The notes under the pieces were generated by a model. It was not told the origin of the DNA, ran no database searches, and saw only the letters and a list, made by a program, of their open reading frames with translations. Shown here one piece after another: positions 9,202 through 18,778 of a stretch of DNA of 64,000 nt. A program made the position numbers and the translations under genes. This stretch comes from Bacillota bacterium. Its GTDB lineage: Bacteria; Bacillota; UBA4882; UBA8346. The stretch is taken from the NCBI GenBank assembly GCA_023417475.1, contig JAEZFP010000054.1, forward strand, positions 1 to 64,000, written 5' to 3'. How positions within the stretch are numbered: the stretch's first letter is position 1; every line of letters begins with the position of its first letter.

Positions 9202-9241
9202 TGAAAACCTCCCGCTTCGTGTCAGATTCGGTGATGAATTT

Positions 9242-9270
9242 AGTATACCGAACATGCGTTCATATGTAAA
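9242..9270 (-). promoter_or_regulatory. Promoter of the nitroreductase gene
   Basis: On the minus strand TTTACA (9270-9265) and TATACT (9247-9242) are separated by 17 bp, a strong sigma-A-type match about 40 bp ahead of the ATG at 9201. Confidence 0.8.
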
Positions 9271-9335
9271 GAGATTCCAGGGTGAAATTGTCAAAAAAAT
9301 TAACCCTAGTTTCAGACAAAGCTTTATGATATACT

Positions 9336-9359
9336 TTCATTGAATAAAATTTCAATGAA
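9336..9359. promoter_or_regulatory. Inverted repeat, candidate TetR operator
   Basis: TTCATTGAA at 9336-9344 and TTCAATGAA at 9351-9359 form a perfect 9-bp inverted repeat with a 6-bp spacer. It overlaps the region just after a TATACT -10-like element (9330-9335) and ends one base before the ribosome site of the tetR gene. Position and symmetry suggest autoregulation by the TetR protein; binding is inferred. Confidence 0.7.
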
Positions 9360-9375
9360 TTGAGGAGTTTTTTCC

Positions 9376-9984
9376 TTGCCACGCAATCAGGAACAAAACG
9401 AAAAGATGAAAGAAGAGCGGCGCCGGCAGATCTTGTCGGTGGCGTTACGCTTGTTCGCGCAACGGGGCTTGGCGGCGACCAAGATTACCGATATCGCTCA
9501 AGCCTCGGAGATCTCTCAAGGATTACTGTATCACTACTACTGTTCCAAGGAAGAGATATATGCGGAGTTGATTCAGGGAGCGTTTGAACGGATGAACGGG
9601 GCCTGCCGTTGGCTGGCGAGTCAACCGTGGTCACCGCGGGAGAAGATCGGCTTTGCCATCGCCGAACTGCTGAAGCTGCTGGAGCAGGATGACGACGCTT
9701 CGCGGTATCATCTGTTGATCGCTCAGGCGACCGTATCCGAAGCGACCCCGGCGGAGGTGCGCCAAATTATCGCCCGGGAAAACCGTTTTCCCTACGAATC
9801 GATCGCCCGAATCATGGCGGAGGGGCAACGGGACGGAACCGTCAAAGCCAATGATCCGCAAGAGTTGGCGCTGGCTTTTTGGGGAGCGATCAATGGGTTG
9901 GCGATCTATAAAGCGGTGCACGGCGCGGCGTTTCGCGCACCGGATCCACGCATCCTGTCAAGGATGTTTTTGCGGGAATCATAA
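9376..9984 (+). CDS. TetR/AcrR-family transcriptional regulator
   Basis: This is a 202-aa one-component regulator. The N-terminal helix-turn-helix (about residues 15-60) has the typical RRRQILSVALRLFAQRG and SQGLLYHYYCSKEEIY segments. The C-terminal ligand domain is variable and the ligand cannot be inferred. Translation begins at a TTG (9376) preceded by GAGGAG. It is followed after 16 bp by an esterase gene on the same strand, forming a two-gene operon, and is divergent from a nitroreductase. Confidence 0.92.
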   Translation: MPRNQEQNEKMKEERRRQILSVALRLFAQRGLAATKITDIAQASEISQGLLYHYYCSKEEIYAELIQGAFERMNGACRWLASQPWSPREKIGFAIAELLKLLEQDDDASRYHLLIAQATVSEATPAEVRQIIARENRFPYESIARIMAEGQRDGTVKANDPQELALAFWGAINGLAIYKAVHGAAFRAPDPRILSRMFLRES

Positions 9985-10000
9985 ATTGGAGGGAATCATT

Positions 10001-10948
10001 ATGCCGAGTTTACGAGGGCGGTTGATCAAATGGTTGTTGCAGAACCGCCATCTTTTTCAGGACCATAATTTATGGCGGTTGCGGTTTCAAAAAGAGGTCA
10101 TCGACTGGAGCAACCCCGAGGCGATCGTCAAATTTCGCCAACTGGTGGAGGAAGGAGCCGGGAAGTTCGGGAAGTTGCCGGACGGGATCACTGTTACCGC
10201 CGAAACCATCGGCAACGTTTATGCCGAATGGATTATGCCGGACCGGGCTACCAAGGACCGGGTCATTCTTTACTTTCACGGGGGCGGGTATGTTAGCGGC
10301 TCCTGCCGCGCCCACCGGGCGATTACCGCGAAGTTTGTCGCGGGGAGCGGCAGCGGCGCCTTGCTTTTTGACTATCGTTTGGCGCCGGAGCATCCGTATC
10401 CGGAAGGATTGGAAGACGCCGTCATGGTGTACCGTTGGTTGTTGGAACAAGGAACCGCGCCGGGCCGGATCGTCTTTGTCGGGGACTCCGGCGGCGGCGG
10501 GTTATGTTTGGCGGCGTTGCTGGTGGTACGCGATCAAGGGTTGCCGTTGCCTGCGGGAGCGGTCGCCTATTCGCCGGTGACCGACTTTACTTGCAGTGGC
10601 GTTTCCCATCAGACCAAACGGAAGGTTTGCCTTTCCCCGGAAGGGATGACCCAAGCGATCGCCAAACACTACGCCGGGGCCAACGACCCGCGCCACCCTT
10701 ATATTTCGCCGCTCTTCGCCGAACTTCAGGGTCTGCCGCCGTTGTTGCTCTACGCCGGGGAGGACGAAACCTTATGCGACGACGCCACCCGGTTTGCCGC
10801 CAAAGCGCAACAAGCCGGAGTGGATGTGACCTTGCGGGTGGGAGCGGGGATGTTTCACTGTTATCCGGCGATGGCCCCGCTGTTTCCCGAAGCGGCGCAG
10901 GCGCTGGCGGAGATTTGTGGCTTTATCAAGGGAAAGATTGCCAATTAA
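10001..10948 (+). CDS. Alpha/beta hydrolase, hormone-sensitive-lipase-type esterase
   Basis: This is a 315-aa protein of the HSL (lipase family IV) group. It has the oxyanion-hole motif HGGGY near residue 93, the nucleophile elbow GDSGGGG near residue 161, the DYRLAPEHPYP segment characteristic of the family, an acid residue in the AGEDE stretch and the final His in MFHCYP. It probably hydrolyses short-chain acyl esters in the cytoplasm; there is no signal peptide. The ATG at 10001 has GGAGGG at 9988-9993. A longer in-frame reading into tetR is rejected. Co-transcription with TetR suggests an inducible detoxification or ester-use unit. Confidence 0.92.
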   Translation: MPSLRGRLIKWLLQNRHLFQDHNLWRLRFQKEVIDWSNPEAIVKFRQLVEEGAGKFGKLPDGITVTAETIGNVYAEWIMPDRATKDRVILYFHGGGYVSGSCRAHRAITAKFVAGSGSGALLFDYRLAPEHPYPEGLEDAVMVYRWLLEQGTAPGRIVFVGDSGGGGLCLAALLVVRDQGLPLPAGAVAYSPVTDFTCSGVSHQTKRKVCLSPEGMTQAIAKHYAGANDPRHPYISPLFAELQGLPPLLLYAGEDETLCDDATRFAAKAQQAGVDVTLRVGAGMFHCYPAMAPLFPEAAQALAEICGFIKGKIAN

Positions 10949-10974
10949 CTGCCGAAAGGCAGTTTTTTGTTTTA
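10947..10974 (+). terminator. Terminator of the tetR-esterase operon
   Basis: AACTGCC at 10947-10953, a GAAA tetraloop and GGCAGTT at 10958-10964 are followed by a T-rich tract. The stem overlaps the stop codon region. Confidence 0.9.
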
Positions 10975-11133
10975 TTGCTCGGTAATCACCTGTTTCAATT
11001 GTGATTGACTGATTAAAAACGATCGGTTTCATTTGGAAAATAAAAGGGGATTTCAATAATGCATGGAATTTATATACAAATTGTCAATTTCATATAATAT
11101 TTCCAAATGTTGAAATAAGGGAGGATTGCCGCA

Positions 11134-11958
11134 ATGACGCCACAGGGGATGAAAAAAGGGATTATCTTAGCCGTCTGTCTTGGATTAGCGGTGCTCTGCG
11201 AAGCGCTTTTCCAGATTAATCCCAGGGATGTTCAAGCGCTCAGTACCGTCGAAATCAACCGGGCCACCGGTGGAACCGTGACCGCGCGCGGGGAAAACGC
11301 TTCGGCCGGTTATGGCAAAGAGAAGGCGTTTGACGGCGATGTCAATACCAAGTGGCAAGATACAACCAATTCAACTTGGATACGGTATCAATTCCCCAAC
11401 GGCAACGCTTTTATCATAACCAAATACACCATTACCTCCGCCAGCGATGCTTCCGTCCTCGATCCGAAGAGTTGGACGCTCCAAGGTTCCAATAACGGAT
11501 CGAGTTGGACCAACCTCGATTCCCAAAGCAGCCAAACGTTTACCGGCCGCAATTTGAAAAAAACTTATCCTTTCAGCAACAGCACTGCCTATAAATATTA
11601 TCGGTTCAATAACATCAAAAATAACGGCGGTTCGCAAACGCAAATCGGAGAAATTGAATTGCTGGAAACCGTTACCGTGCCCGATCCGGTGATCGGCAAT
11701 GGCACGGGTTTAGTCGGAACCTATTTCGACAATGTCGATTTTACCAATCCGAAGCTAGTCCGGAAAGACGCCACCATTAATTTTGATTGGGGCTCGGCAA
11801 CTCCGGATGCGGCGTTAGAAGCGACTACCTTTTCGGTGCGCTGGAACGGCGAAGTCCAACCCCAATATACCGGAACGTATACCTTCTATACCACGGCGGA
11901 CGACGGGATCCGTTTGTGGGTCAACGGACAACTCCTGATTGACGATTGGCGACCATAG
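11134..11958 (+). CDS. RHS/YD-repeat exoprotein, N-terminal part (discoidin and PA14), before a frameshift
   Basis: This 274-aa frame starts with a signal peptide (basic start then a hydrophobic ILAVCLGLAVLCEALF core). A discoidin (F5/8 type C) carbohydrate-binding domain spans about residues 50-180, and the first part of a PA14 domain runs from about 190 (GLVGTYFDN) to the stop after LLIDDW. The PA14 domain continues in another frame from 11951, so this is the 5' part of the giant gene that follows, not a separate protein. GGGAGG lies before the ATG. A TATAAT at 11093-11098 may be the -10 element; no good -35 was seen. Confidence 0.85.
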   Translation: MTPQGMKKGIILAVCLGLAVLCEALFQINPRDVQALSTVEINRATGGTVTARGENASAGYGKEKAFDGDVNTKWQDTTNSTWIRYQFPNGNAFIITKYTITSASDASVLDPKSWTLQGSNNGSSWTNLDSQSSQTFTGRNLKKTYPFSNSTAYKYYRFNNIKNNGGSQTQIGEIELLETVTVPDPVIGNGTGLVGTYFDNVDFTNPKLVRKDATINFDWGSATPDAALEATTFSVRWNGEVQPQYTGTYTFYTTADDGIRLWVNGQLLIDDWRP

Positions 11959-14900
11959 CGCGACCGAAAAGAGCGGCGCCATTAGCCTGACCGCGGGTCA
12001 AAAGTACCCAATTAAACTGGAGTTTTATGAAAACCAGGGAGTCGCTTCCGTAAAACTATTGTGGTCCAGTAACTACCAGGCCAAAGCAGTGATCCCGCAA
12101 AGTCAACTCTATTCGGAAACGGTCCCTCCGACCACCACTTGCGATTACCAAGCAGACGGCGCATGGGTCAAAAACCCAGTCGCGATCCGATTGACCGCCC
12201 AAGACAACGATAGCGGCGTATTTCAAACCTATTATCAGATCAATAACGATGTTGACACGGTGGGGAATACCATCACGATCAGCACCGACGGAATCTACAA
12301 CATCAAATATTGGGCGGTCGACAACGCCGGAAATGTTGAACAGCATCATTCGCTTACGGTTAAAATTGACCAGACCGGCCCGGAATTGGCAGCGACTCAA
12401 ACCCCGGCCCCAAATGCCAACGGCTGGAATAACGGCGACGTCACCGTAACCTTCGCCGCCAACGACGTTGGGTCGGGAGTGAAAACGGTATCATCGTCCG
12501 TTACCATCACCCAAACAGGATTAAATCAGACAGTCAATGGGACTGCCGAGGATCAGGCCGGGAATCAGAGCGCGTTAACTTATGCGGTTAGTATTGATAA
12601 GGATGCGCCGCTGATCACTAACCTGCAACCGCAGGGAACCATCAATAATCTCCGACCGACCATCAGTGCGATGATCACCGATGATTTAGCGGGGATTGAT
12701 CTGGCTTCCGTAATCATGAAAGTTGACGGAGCGATTGTTACTGCGGTTGCATCGGAATCAGGCGTTGCTTACGCGCCGACCGCCGCTATGACAAACGGTC
12801 GACATACCGTCACCGTAGGCGCCAGCGACAAAGCGGGGAATGTTGCTTTGGTTGGGCAAACGACCTTTACAATTGATGCAACGTTGCCCAATTTGCCGCC
12901 CGATCCGGCGACGGTTGCCCCAACCTTGGATCCGACGATCGTTGCGGATCTGAAAACCGCAACAAGCTTCCTCTACAGTGGAGAAAACCCCATTCAAACT
13001 GGAGTGGACCCTGAAACAATTGAAGCCAAACGGGCGGCCGTTATCAAAGGAAAAGTTCTCAACAAAAGCGAACAGCCTTTGCCCGGGGTTAAAATTACAG
13101 TATTAGGACATCCCGAATATGGCTACACCATCAGCCGGGCAGACGGTCAATTTGACATGGCGGTCAATGGCGGTGGATTATTGACTGTCAAGTATGAACG
13201 GACCGGATTTTTAAGCGCTCAGCGGAAGGTGAATATTCCCTGGCAAGATTTTAGCGGTGTTCCTGACGTCATTTTGATTCCAGTTGATTCACAGGTAACG
13301 GCGATTACAACCAATAGCCAGGATGGGCAAGTAGCGCGCGGAAGTGTAATTTCTGATGAAAGAGGCCAACGGCAAGGAACAATTTTCTTCCCGCCCGGAA
13401 CTCAAACGGTAGGGCTTGCCGGCGCAACAATTCATGTCAGAGCGACAGAGTTTACCGTGGGTGTCAATGGGCCGAAGACGATGCCGGCAACATTGCCGCC
13501 AACTTCGGGTTATACCTATTGTGTCGAGCTCAGTGCAGATGAGGCGGAAAGTGTCCAATTTAACCAGCCGATTTACGCTTATGTTGAGAATTTTATCAAT
13601 TTCCCGGTGGGAGGGATTGTTCCTTCGGGGTATTATGACCAAGCCAAAGGCGTCTGGGTTCCTTCGGAGAATGGTCGCGTCATTAAAATTATTGGCATCA
13701 ATAATGGATTAGCGGATATTGATGTAACAGGAAACGGTCAAGCAGCCGATGCGCAGGCACTAAGCAACCTCGGATTTGCCGATGTTGAACGTCAAAGGCT
13801 TGCAACAACTTACGCGATAGGCCAAAGTCTTTGGAGAGTTCCGATTAAACATTTTTCTATCTATGATTTTAACTGGCCGTTTGGATTCCCTTTAGATGCA
13901 ATAACGCCTGTTTTTAACGTCGCAAAGATAAAGAAAAGCGGTGATCCAACGACTTGCGAAGGCTCGATTATTGAAATGCAAAATCAGATTTTAGGGGAAG
14001 TTGTTTCAATCCCTGGGGTCGATTCTGCTTTACATTATTCAAGCGATCGGATGGATGGGTATGTCGACGACCGGACAATCAAGGTTTCATTGATCGGAGA
14101 AAAGGTTCCGGCTAGTCTGAAACGGATTGAACTGAAAATATCAGTTGCAGGTCAAATAATATCTAAGCAATTTACAGCGCAACCAAATTCCGAATTTCAG
14201 TACATTTGGGACGGGAAAGATTCCTATGGAAGAGCGATCGTTGGTTCGCAAAAAGCAGTCGTCGAAGTTGGTTATATCTATCCGGCTGTCTACCAAACTC
14301 CTGATTCCACACCCAGTTTTGGAATGCTTTCCGGAGTTTCAATCGACGGATTATCTCCTATGACTGAGATTGCATCATGGAAAACCGATACCATAGAAAT
14401 CACTAGTCGTTATGATAAGCATGCTAATTTAGGCGGTTGGAGTTTAAGTAATCACCATTCGTATGATCCAATAGGACACATCCTATATCTTGGTAATGGT
14501 ACGCGAAGTAGTAATCAAGATGCACGACTTGGGGTAAAACCATATATCGGGGGACTCAACGCCACTGGTTTCGCGGGGGATAATGGTTCATTAGAAAACG
14601 CTTTATTAGATGGTCCAAATTCAATAAAATTTGGACCGGATGGTTGTATCTATATTGCAGACACTGGTAATCAACGGATTCGGAAGATTGATAAAAATGG
14701 AATTATCACTACTATAGCTGGAACAGGAAAACAAGGTACAACTAGGGATGGGGGACCCGCAGTTCAAGCAGATCTTTTCAATCCGAAGAATTTGGCTATT
14801 GCTCCTGATGGTAGTGTTTATTTTATTAATGGATACTCTGTACGAAAGATTTATTTAGACGGAGTAATTGATACTGTAGCTGGGAATGGAATATTTCCTA

Positions 14901-17900
14901 CAGATTTCTCCCTTCCAGAGGGTCAAGTTGCTAAGAGTACATCAATTAGCCCCTCTGCCATCGCCATAGATAATCAAGGTATCTTATATATTGCCGATCA
15001 ATCCAGACGGCTTGTTTTACGAATTGGGTTTGATGGAATAATTCATGTTGTTGCTGGGATATTAAATGATCAAAGAATATATGGAGATAACGGTCCAGCC
15101 AAAAAAGCATCAGTAGGTTATGGCATCCTAAGCATGGTATTCGGACCAGATAATTGTCTATACTTTAATCAAAGTAATTTTACTGTTCGTCGGATCGGAA
15201 TGGATGGAATAATTACAACTGTGGTTGGTGACGGAACAAAAGGTTCAGAGGGGAATGATATTGGAGGATTAGCCACAAAGGTAAAATTATATGGTCCGAA
15301 TAATTTAACTTTTGATAAAGACGGTAATTTATTTATTGCTGATAGCAAGCGAATTTTAAAAGTTGGAACGGACCAATATTTAAAGTGTGTCAGTGGTATT
15401 GCCGAGCCATATTATGTTTCAACACCATCCAGCGGTGATAATGGACCTGCCGGTTTGGCTAGATTCAAATCAATTGATGGAATAAGTGTTGATTGGGAAG
15501 GTGCCATTTACGTATGCGAATCATTAAGCAGTTACATTCGATTCATTAAACCAGTTTTACCTGACTTTTCTGCTACTGATCTCCTGATTCCATCAGAAGA
15601 CGGCAGCGAACTTTTTCACTTCAATCCAAACGGTAAACACCTCCGCACCTTGGACACACTGACCGGAAAGGTCAAATATGCCTTCAACTATGATGTCAAC
15701 GGCCGGTTGATCAGTGTCGTCGCCTTGAATAACAATACGACGACGATCGAACGGGATGGCGGCGGCAACCCGACCGCGATCGTTGGGCCGTTTGGTCAAC
15801 GAACGGTATTGGCGGTTGATTCAGCCGGATACTTACAGACCGTAACCAACGCCGCAAACGAAAGCTACCGCTGCACTTATTACGATGGCGGCCTATTACA
15901 TACCTTCACCGATCCCAAAGGCGGGGTCCATACCTTTACCTATGACGAGAATGGTCTACTAACTCGCGATGAAGACCCCGACGGCGGTTATACGGCACTT
16001 TCGCGCACCGAGACCGAAAAAGGCAGGGTCGTTCGCAGCACCAAAGGCAAGGACAGCCAAGCCGCTTATATTACCGATTATTCGATTGAAGTCGGTAGTA
16101 ACGGTGCGATTACGCAAGCGACTTCGGGTTGTTGCGGCGGGACTCGCAAGACGGTGTACAGTACCGATTTTAGTGAGACGACAACCGCTCCGGATGGCAC
16201 CGTTACCAAGATCCAGAAAGGCGCCGATCCACGCTTTGCGATGCAAGCGCCGATAATCAGTTCGCTTCAAGTTGCAACGCCGAGCGGGAAAACTTATTCT
16301 TTGACCACTAGCCGCACGGTTACTTTAAATGATCCCGATAACATTTTAAGCGTCAAAACCCTAACCGATACCACCACCATAAATAGTACGAAAACCTTCA
16401 CCAGCGCCTACGACGCCACCACGCATACTCTCACCAACACCACGCCAATGGGCCGGAAAAGCGTCACCACGCTGGATGATCAAGGACGAGTCATTAAAGT
16501 GGAAACCCCCGGTCTCGCCCCCGTCGCATTCGTCTACGATGATTGGGGCCGGTTATATCAAATCACCGAAGGTGCCGGCAGCACCGCCCGTATCAGTAAA
16601 GTCTTCTTCAAAAGCAACGGCTATATCGATTATGTTCTGGATCCGCTGAACCGGAAAACTAGCTTTGAGTATGATCCGGTCGGCCGGGTCACCAAACAAA
16701 CCTTGCCCAACGGCAAAGTGATCGCGTTCAACTACGATGCCAACGGGAATGTAACCAACTTGACTCCGCCGGACAAGGGAGCGCATAACTTTACTTATAC
16801 ACCGGCAGATTTGGCTGATACCTATAACCCACCCCTACTCGATAGCGGAGCGACGACGACTCAATACGATTACAACCTGGCGAAACAACCGACTTTAGTG
16901 ACTCGCCCGGACGACAAGACAATTGGCTTGGCGTATAATACCCAAGGGAAACTAATTGGCTTGCAATTGCCGGAAGGCGAATTGACCTATGCTTATGATG
17001 CGAATACCGGGCAATTGAAAAATATCATCGCCCCGGATAACGGGACAATCACCAACGCCTATGATGGAGCACTGCCGACTGCGGTTACGTGGGCGGGGTT
17101 GATCCAGGGGAAAGTCGGCGTAACCTATAACAGCGATTTCCTGGTGGACAGCCAAAGCGTGAATGATGGGAATAAGGTAAGTTATCAGTATAACAACGAC
17201 GGGCAACTTACCAATGCCGGAGATCTGAGCATCAATTACGATGCAACGACTGGAATGTATACTGGAAGCACGATTGGGAATATCAGTGATGCGGTGGTTA
17301 GCCGGACGGAGTTTGGCGAGGTGAAAAATTACAAGGTTACGAGTAATGGAACGAACCGATTTGAAACCCAATATACGTATGATGCTTTGGGCCGGATTCA
17401 GACGAAGACTGAGACGGTAGATGGGCAGAATCATGCGTATGAGTATAGCTACGATGAGATTGGACAGTTGACGGATGTAAAGAAAGACGGGGCTTTGGTT
17501 GGGCATTATGAGTATGATAGCAACGGGAACCGGACGAGTTATAGTGGGGTCAACGGTAGTGTCGGTTCGACCCAATATGATGCCCAAGACCGGTTAATCA
17601 AGTATGGCAACAATAGCTATCAGTATTCAGCCAATGGCGAGTTGCAGAGTAAGACCAATAGCAGCGGGACGACACGGTATGAGTATGATGTGTTGGGGAA
17701 TTTAAAGAGTGTCACGTTGGCTGATGGGACTAGATTAGAGTATGTGGTTGATGGAGCCGGACGGCGGATTGGAAAGAAGGTTAATGGAGCTTTAATTCAA
17801 GGGTTCTTGTATCAGGATGATCTGAAGCCTGTTGTGGAATTGGATGGCAGTAACAATGTTGTGGCGCGATTTGTCTATGGGACCCGTTCGATTGTGCCGG

Positions 17901-18742
17901 ATTATATGATCAAAGGTGGAATTACATATCGGATTGTGAGCGATCATCTGGGGTCTGTCAGGATGGTCGTGGATGTGAGCACTGGACAGGTTGTTCAGAA
18001 GATGGATTATGATGAGTTTGGGAATGTGTTGCAAGATACGAATCCTGGGTTTCAGCCGTTTGGATTTGCGGGAGGTTTGTATGATAAGGATACGAAGCTT
18101 GTTAGATTTGGGGCGAGAGATTATGATCCAGAAATAGGTAGATGGACTAAAAAAGATCCTATTGGTTTTGATGGCGGAGATTCAAATTTATATGTTTATT
18201 GCGGTAATGAACCGATTAACCAAACAGACAATGAGGGATTAAGTGTTGGTGCCCCAGGTTTGGGGGAAGGGATGATTCCTGTTTGGGGTTCTGGTAGAGC
18301 TGCTATCAACGATTTCCAGGAAGGTCGTTCGGGTTGGGGAGTTGTAAACACCGGTATGGCGGTATCGGACGTCTTTTTGGTAAAAGCAGTTGTTACTGGT
18401 ATTGCAAAAGGTGGGTTGAAAATTGGTGGAAGCTATGCATGGGGAGCAGCAAGAAAATATTATGGTAAAACTGGGTTTGCAGAATCTGGCCAAGCTTTAC
18501 ACCATTGGTTAATACCTCAAGGGACTTGGGGTAAGGAGGTACCTAATTGGTTAAAAAATCAAATGCCAAATTTAATGCCAATGACTAGTAGAGGTTTTCA
18601 TAATGCAGTACATGGGTGGGGACCCAATGCCTATAATGGACTTCAACGTTTATGGTACGGAACCCCGCAGTGGTTTAAAGCATTAGGGTACTCTATAGGT
18701 AGTCGTTTTGCAAATGGGTTAAAAGGAAACGATTGTAAATAA
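11939..18742 (+). CDS. Teneurin-like RHS/YD-repeat polymorphic toxin, main part
   Basis: This 2267-aa frame completes the PA14 domain (to about residue 60). It continues with three Ig-like modules (about 60-317), a carboxypeptidase-regulatory-like domain (about 365-455), an NHL beta-propeller (about 869-1208, repeated YIADTGNQRIRKI-type blades), YD repeats (about 1220-2020) that build the RHS shell, and the RHS core (about 2023-2100) ending in the hypervariable junction after GARDYDPEIGRW. The C-terminal tip (about 2100-2267) contains HHWLIPQGTWG with H2188 and H2189, then NLMPM and FHNAVHG. This resembles HNH/endonuclease VII-like nuclease tips of RHS toxins. The tip and the NHL segment are visibly more AT-rich than the YD region, suggesting module exchange. 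It joins the preceding frame by a shift at about 11950. It probably acts outside the cell in contact-dependent antagonism. Confidence 0.88.
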   Translation: MTIGDHSATEKSGAISLTAGQKYPIKLEFYENQGVASVKLLWSSNYQAKAVIPQSQLYSETVPPTTTCDYQADGAWVKNPVAIRLTAQDNDSGVFQTYYQINNDVDTVGNTITISTDGIYNIKYWAVDNAGNVEQHHSLTVKIDQTGPELAATQTPAPNANGWNNGDVTVTFAANDVGSGVKTVSSSVTITQTGLNQTVNGTAEDQAGNQSALTYAVSIDKDAPLITNLQPQGTINNLRPTISAMITDDLAGIDLASVIMKVDGAIVTAVASESGVAYAPTAAMTNGRHTVTVGASDKAGNVALVGQTTFTIDATLPNLPPDPATVAPTLDPTIVADLKTATSFLYSGENPIQTGVDPETIEAKRAAVIKGKVLNKSEQPLPGVKITVLGHPEYGYTISRADGQFDMAVNGGGLLTVKYERTGFLSAQRKVNIPWQDFSGVPDVILIPVDSQVTAITTNSQDGQVARGSVISDERGQRQGTIFFPPGTQTVGLAGATIHVRATEFTVGVNGPKTMPATLPPTSGYTYCVELSADEAESVQFNQPIYAYVENFINFPVGGIVPSGYYDQAKGVWVPSENGRVIKIIGINNGLADIDVTGNGQAADAQALSNLGFADVERQRLATTYAIGQSLWRVPIKHFSIYDFNWPFGFPLDAITPVFNVAKIKKSGDPTTCEGSIIEMQNQILGEVVSIPGVDSALHYSSDRMDGYVDDRTIKVSLIGEKVPASLKRIELKISVAGQIISKQFTAQPNSEFQYIWDGKDSYGRAIVGSQKAVVEVGYIYPAVYQTPDSTPSFGMLSGVSIDGLSPMTEIASWKTDTIEITSRYDKHANLGGWSLSNHHSYDPIGHILYLGNGTRSSNQDARLGVKPYIGGLNATGFAGDNGSLENALLDGPNSIKFGPDGCIYIADTGNQRIRKIDKNGIITTIAGTGKQGTTRDGGPAVQADLFNPKNLAIAPDGSVYFINGYSVRKIYLDGVIDTVAGNGIFPTDFSLPEGQVAKSTSISPSAIAIDNQGILYIADQSRRLVLRIGFDGIIHVVAGILNDQRIYGDNGPAKKASVGYGILSMVFGPDNCLYFNQSNFTVRRIGMDGIITTVVGDGTKGSEGNDIGGLATKVKLYGPNNLTFDKDGNLFIADSKRILKVGTDQYLKCVSGIAEPYYVSTPSSGDNGPAGLARFKSIDGISVDWEGAIYVCESLSSYIRFIKPVLPDFSATDLLIPSEDGSELFHFNPNGKHLRTLDTLTGKVKYAFNYDVNGRLISVVALNNNTTTIERDGGGNPTAIVGPFGQRTVLAVDSAGYLQTVTNAANESYRCTYYDGGLLHTFTDPKGGVHTFTYDENGLLTRDEDPDGGYTALSRTETEKGRVVRSTKGKDSQAAYITDYSIEVGSNGAITQATSGCCGGTRKTVYSTDFSETTTAPDGTVTKIQKGADPRFAMQAPIISSLQVATPSGKTYSLTTSRTVTLNDPDNILSVKTLTDTTTINSTKTFTSAYDATTHTLTNTTPMGRKSVTTLDDQGRVIKVETPGLAPVAFVYDDWGRLYQITEGAGSTARISKVFFKSNGYIDYVLDPLNRKTSFEYDPVGRVTKQTLPNGKVIAFNYDANGNVTNLTPPDKGAHNFTYTPADLADTYNPPLLDSGATTTQYDYNLAKQPTLVTRPDDKTIGLAYNTQGKLIGLQLPEGELTYAYDANTGQLKNIIAPDNGTITNAYDGALPTAVTWAGLIQGKVGVTYNSDFLVDSQSVNDGNKVSYQYNNDGQLTNAGDLSINYDATTGMYTGSTIGNISDAVVSRTEFGEVKNYKVTSNGTNRFETQYTYDALGRIQTKTETVDGQNHAYEYSYDEIGQLTDVKKDGALVGHYEYDSNGNRTSYSGVNGSVGSTQYDAQDRLIKYGNNSYQYSANGELQSKTNSSGTTRYEYDVLGNLKSVTLADGTRLEYVVDGAGRRIGKKVNGALIQGFLYQDDLKPVVELDGSNNVVARFVYGTRSIVPDYMIKGGITYRIVSDHLGSVRMVVDVSTGQVVQKMDYDEFGNVLQDTNPGFQPFGFAGGLYDKDTKLVRFGARDYDPEIGRWTKKDPIGFDGGDSNLYVYCGNEPINQTDNEGLSVGAPGLGEGMIPVWGSGRAAINDFQEGRSGWGVVNTGMAVSDVFLVKAVVTGIAKGGLKIGGSYAWGAARKYYGKTGFAESGQALHHWLIPQGTWGKEVPNWLKNQMPNLMPMTSRGFHNAVHGWGPNAYNGLQRLWYGTPQWFKALGYSIGSRFANGLKGNDCK
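18500..18640 (+). other. Putative HNH-type nuclease motif region in the RHS C-terminal tip
   Basis: This region encodes the histidine-rich segment (HHW at residues 2188-2190 through HNAVHG) that I take as the catalytic part of the toxin. Assignment rests on the conserved spacing of HHW, the central NLMPM and the downstream H-x-AVHG, which I recall from RHS-linked nuclease tips. Nuclease activity is inference. Confidence 0.55.
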
Positions 18743-18778
18743 AAAATTGAAATTTATTCATAATTAGGGAGTAATTAT

